From Cephalopachus bancanus (Eukaryota > Chordata > Mammalia > Primates > Tarsiidae): a DNA stretch of 64,000 bases. The notes beneath the pieces are model-generated. The model was not told the origin of the DNA and ran no database searches. It saw only the letters and a list, made by a program, of their open reading frames with translations. Below, piece by piece: positions 61,657-64,000 of this stretch; positions within the stretch are counted from its first letter, which is position 1, and each line of letters starts with the position of its first letter. Made by a program: the position numbers and the translations under genes. Location: NCBI GenBank assembly GCA_027257055.1, contig JAPVLO010000138.1:496001-560000 (forward strand), written 5' to 3'.

Positions 61657-61750
61657 TTTAATGACAGTCTATTTTCAGCTCACGTGGTTTGCAGCATGTT
61701 ACATTTAATGACAGTCTATTTTCAGCTCACGTGATTTGCAGCATGTTACA
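61657..61750 (+). repeat. 47-bp tandem duplication, one mismatch
   Basis: A 47-bp unit, starting TTTAATGACAGTCTATTTTC and including GCAGCATGTTACA, occurs at 61657-61703 and 61704-61750. The only difference is CACGTGG against CACGTGA. The near identity points to a recent event. Confidence 0.97.
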
Positions 61751-61924
61751 TTGGACTGCACATTAGTCACTTGATTAGTTAAGACTTTTGCCTGAAGGCA
61801 TCACCCTTAGGTGTGTTTCCCAAGCCTCAAGAGGTAAGAATACCACACTGTCAAAAAACCATCTGTGTCTTTTCGCCTAATGACTCCAAAACTTTAAAGG
61901 TTTGCTTTCAATAGTTAAGTGGTC

Positions 61925-61955
<31 letters not shown>

Positions 61956-61986
61956 AATAGCAGTATTCTCTCTCTCTCTCTCTCTT
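61925..61986 (+). repeat. Interrupted (CT)n microsatellite
   Basis: Two long CT runs are separated by AATAGCAGTATT. Confidence 0.95.
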
Positions 61987-61989
61987 TAC

Positions 61990-63640
61990 ATAAGAGTATT
62001 AGTTATTTTTAGAAAATCCTCTATTAATAGTCTTTTATTTCAGTGCTTGGCTTGTCAACACTCTTATATATCTAAGAAGGAAAGAGATTTAAGAAGATTG
62101 TGAATTTGAAAAAAAAATACACGATAAAAGTATCTTACAAGGAGAACTAAATATTGAGCATTGCCTCTAAAGGTACTTCAGAATAAAAATAGTACTTCTC
62201 CAAGATTATGGAAAAGCAGAATAGATCTTCTTTCCATGTAGATATTATCTTTTTCCCTGTTCTCATCAGATTACATTTTAGGAGAGACAAGGTAAAATAA
62301 AATAAACAAACAAGAGACTAATATATAGTGTTGAGTATTATAATAACAATAAGCAATAGAATAAGAGAAGATTATTTGGTAAGACTGACTTTTCTGAAGC
62401 ATATATCTTTCTGTAACAATTCTTATCATAATCATTTTATAGGGTTGATTAAAGAACTCTGGACTAGGTGCAATACACAGGTCACATCCTACCTCTGAAT
62501 ATTGTAGCAGGAACTCCATCTGGCTGTATCCTCAGAAACAGAAGTGTAAAACACTCTAGTGGAGGTTTTTTGTAAAGTATTAAAGTTCAAAGCTATTTAA
62601 GGATTTGTTTATTTTTAAAACACTGTTGGAAAACTTGCTACTAACAAGATATTATACTTTGAAATGATAGTTATGTTAAAATATTGTTGAGTCTCAATAA
62701 GAATTGTCTAATAAGTTTTAAGGTCTTTTTAAATTATATGAAAATTTAAAATAAAAACTTTTGGCAATATACTTAATTTAGACTAATTTTCATAGACATC
62801 TAAACCTTATGTATATCAGGTATTTATGTAACTCTTTTATGCCTTTGATAAGGCTCTTCCACAGCATACAATATGGCAGTCCAACTCTTTCAAATACAAG
62901 ACTTCAATATAATCTAAAATTTTCCATTTTGAAATCTGTTGACTAAATCCAAAATATTTGTGATGATCTTGCAAAACTCAAAATTTCAACATCACAATTT
63001 GTATTGTTAATACAACAAAGTATTAAGCAACATAAAATATTTTTGCTTACCTGATATGAAAAAAATTAAGACTCACTATTAATCGTTTTAGCTTTAAGAC
63101 TTTAAGTTGTTATTTATCTCCCTACTGTCTCTGAAAATGTGAGTGTGGTAATATAATGATAGAAGAGGATGTTTTTGAGTGACAAAGACATTTTGTTGGA
63201 TTATGCGACAATGGGATTTGGCACCCCCTTTCATTTCCATACTTGGGTGAAAAAAATTGACCAGAAAATAAAATAAAAAATGCTAACTTGGCCCATTTCC
63301 TAAGAAGCAACCTAGGGAATTTAATTACTGCAGAAACAAATTTAATAAGGAATGAGCCTTATAATGTTTTATTGAAGTGAAACTCTTTCATTTTCGTAAT
63401 GCCTTGAAATTATATCGAAATATGATGAGTTGTAGAGCTAGACAAGCAAGGTGACAGGCAGGCAGGAGCTTGAGGAAGGAGGAGAAAGCTTTGGACATTG
63501 CTAGGGGAAAGTCACCCATAGGAAAGAGTATATTGTTATGATTGAACCCATTAAATGCTTCCAATATGCCATGCCCTATGCTGCATGCTTTAAACCTATG
63601 AACACCCTTCCACCATTTCATTAAAGTATAAATGAAGTGT
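61990..63640. other. AT-rich unique sequence, no gene seen
   Basis: A weak MIR-like antisense trace lies near 63545-63610 (CCAATATGCCATGCCCTATG). Nothing else is recognised. Confidence 0.45.
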
Positions 63641-63648
63641 GAAGTATG

Positions 63649-63955
63649 TTATTTTTATTGTTTTTAAAAATGTTATTTAAAAGCGTCTCACTTTGTCACT
63701 TGGAGTGGAGTGCAGTGGCACATGCCATCACAGCTCACTGCAACCTTGAACCCCTGGGCTCAAGTGATCCCCCTTTGTCGACCTCCTGAATAGCTAAGCC
63801 TACAGGCACATGCCATCATGCCTACTTATTTTTATTTCCATTTTTCAGAGATGGAGTCTTGCTATATTGCCCAGATTGATATCCAACTGTTGACCTCAAG
63901 TAATCCTCTGTCTTGGCATCCTGAGTTGCCAAGGCATGAGCCATCATTCCCACCT
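63649..63955 (-). mobile_element. AluJ-like dimer, minus strand
   Basis: Old reverse-oriented Alu with GAGTGGAGTGCAGTGGCACA, ATCACAGCTCACTGCAACCT and GTCTTGCTATATTGCCCAGA. TGTGAAGTAT occurs on both sides (about 63637 and 63957), a likely target-site duplication. Confidence 0.88.
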
Positions 63956-64000
63956 TGTGAAGTATTATACCTGCCATACAGTGAAAAAAATAACTAGAGG

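Noticed and set aside
61925..61986. CT runs near 61.9 kb as a polypyrimidine tract before an exon
   Set aside because: No acceptor followed by an open frame; it is a simple microsatellite.

Overview
This is AT-rich nuclear DNA from a primate. I recognise no protein-coding exon, rRNA, tRNA or CRISPR array in it. It is best read as intergenic or deep intronic sequence filled with transposon relics. Open frames reach at most about 145 codons, which is roughly what chance gives in 64 kb, and the longer ones lie in repeats (LINE2, Alu) or in unrecognised sequence.

The organism is inferred from the SINEs. Dimeric 7SL-derived Alu elements mean primate. Fifteen Alus share an unusual consensus: left arm GGCTCAGCCTGTAATCCC and GCGGGTTCGAGACCCGC, right arm GCCGGGAGCGGCCACTGC. 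This is not the anthropoid AluS/AluY type, nor the lemur/loris type as I remember it. A non-anthropoid primate, with tarsier as the best guess, fits. Old AluJ-like dimers (37.6, 52.5 and 63.6 kb) and free 7SL monomers (21.8 and 54.9 kb) are also present.

Layout. 0-11 kb holds a MER5A-like hAT relic, a young Alu, a long TG microsatellite, a small retroposed-looking insert and L1 and Alu pieces on the minus strand. 11-17.4 kb has another hAT relic, antisense LINE2, an Alu, a MIR and a 0.7-kb antisense L1 3' region. 19-24.4 kb has MIRs, a CT/TA microsatellite, a 7SL monomer, a 1.4-kb sense LINE2 and an Alu. 24.7-27.4 kb is a dense Alu cluster in both orientations. 33.2 and 46.3 kb hold two internally deleted mariner elements with terminal inverted repeats. 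48.6-52 kb holds a local duplication with one inverted and two tandem copies, in which an Alu interrupts only the inverted copy. 58.4-60.3 kb holds a pair of directly repeated relics. 61.6 kb has a recent 47-bp tandem duplication, and the window ends in an AluJ-like element.

The most interesting signal is in the Alu family itself. The young copies have an A box and B box shifted towards tRNA consensus, and the B box sits in a perfect 5-bp stem with a 7-base loop like a tRNA T arm. Older Alus in the same window show intermediate states. All family names come from memory of consensus sequences, not from a search.
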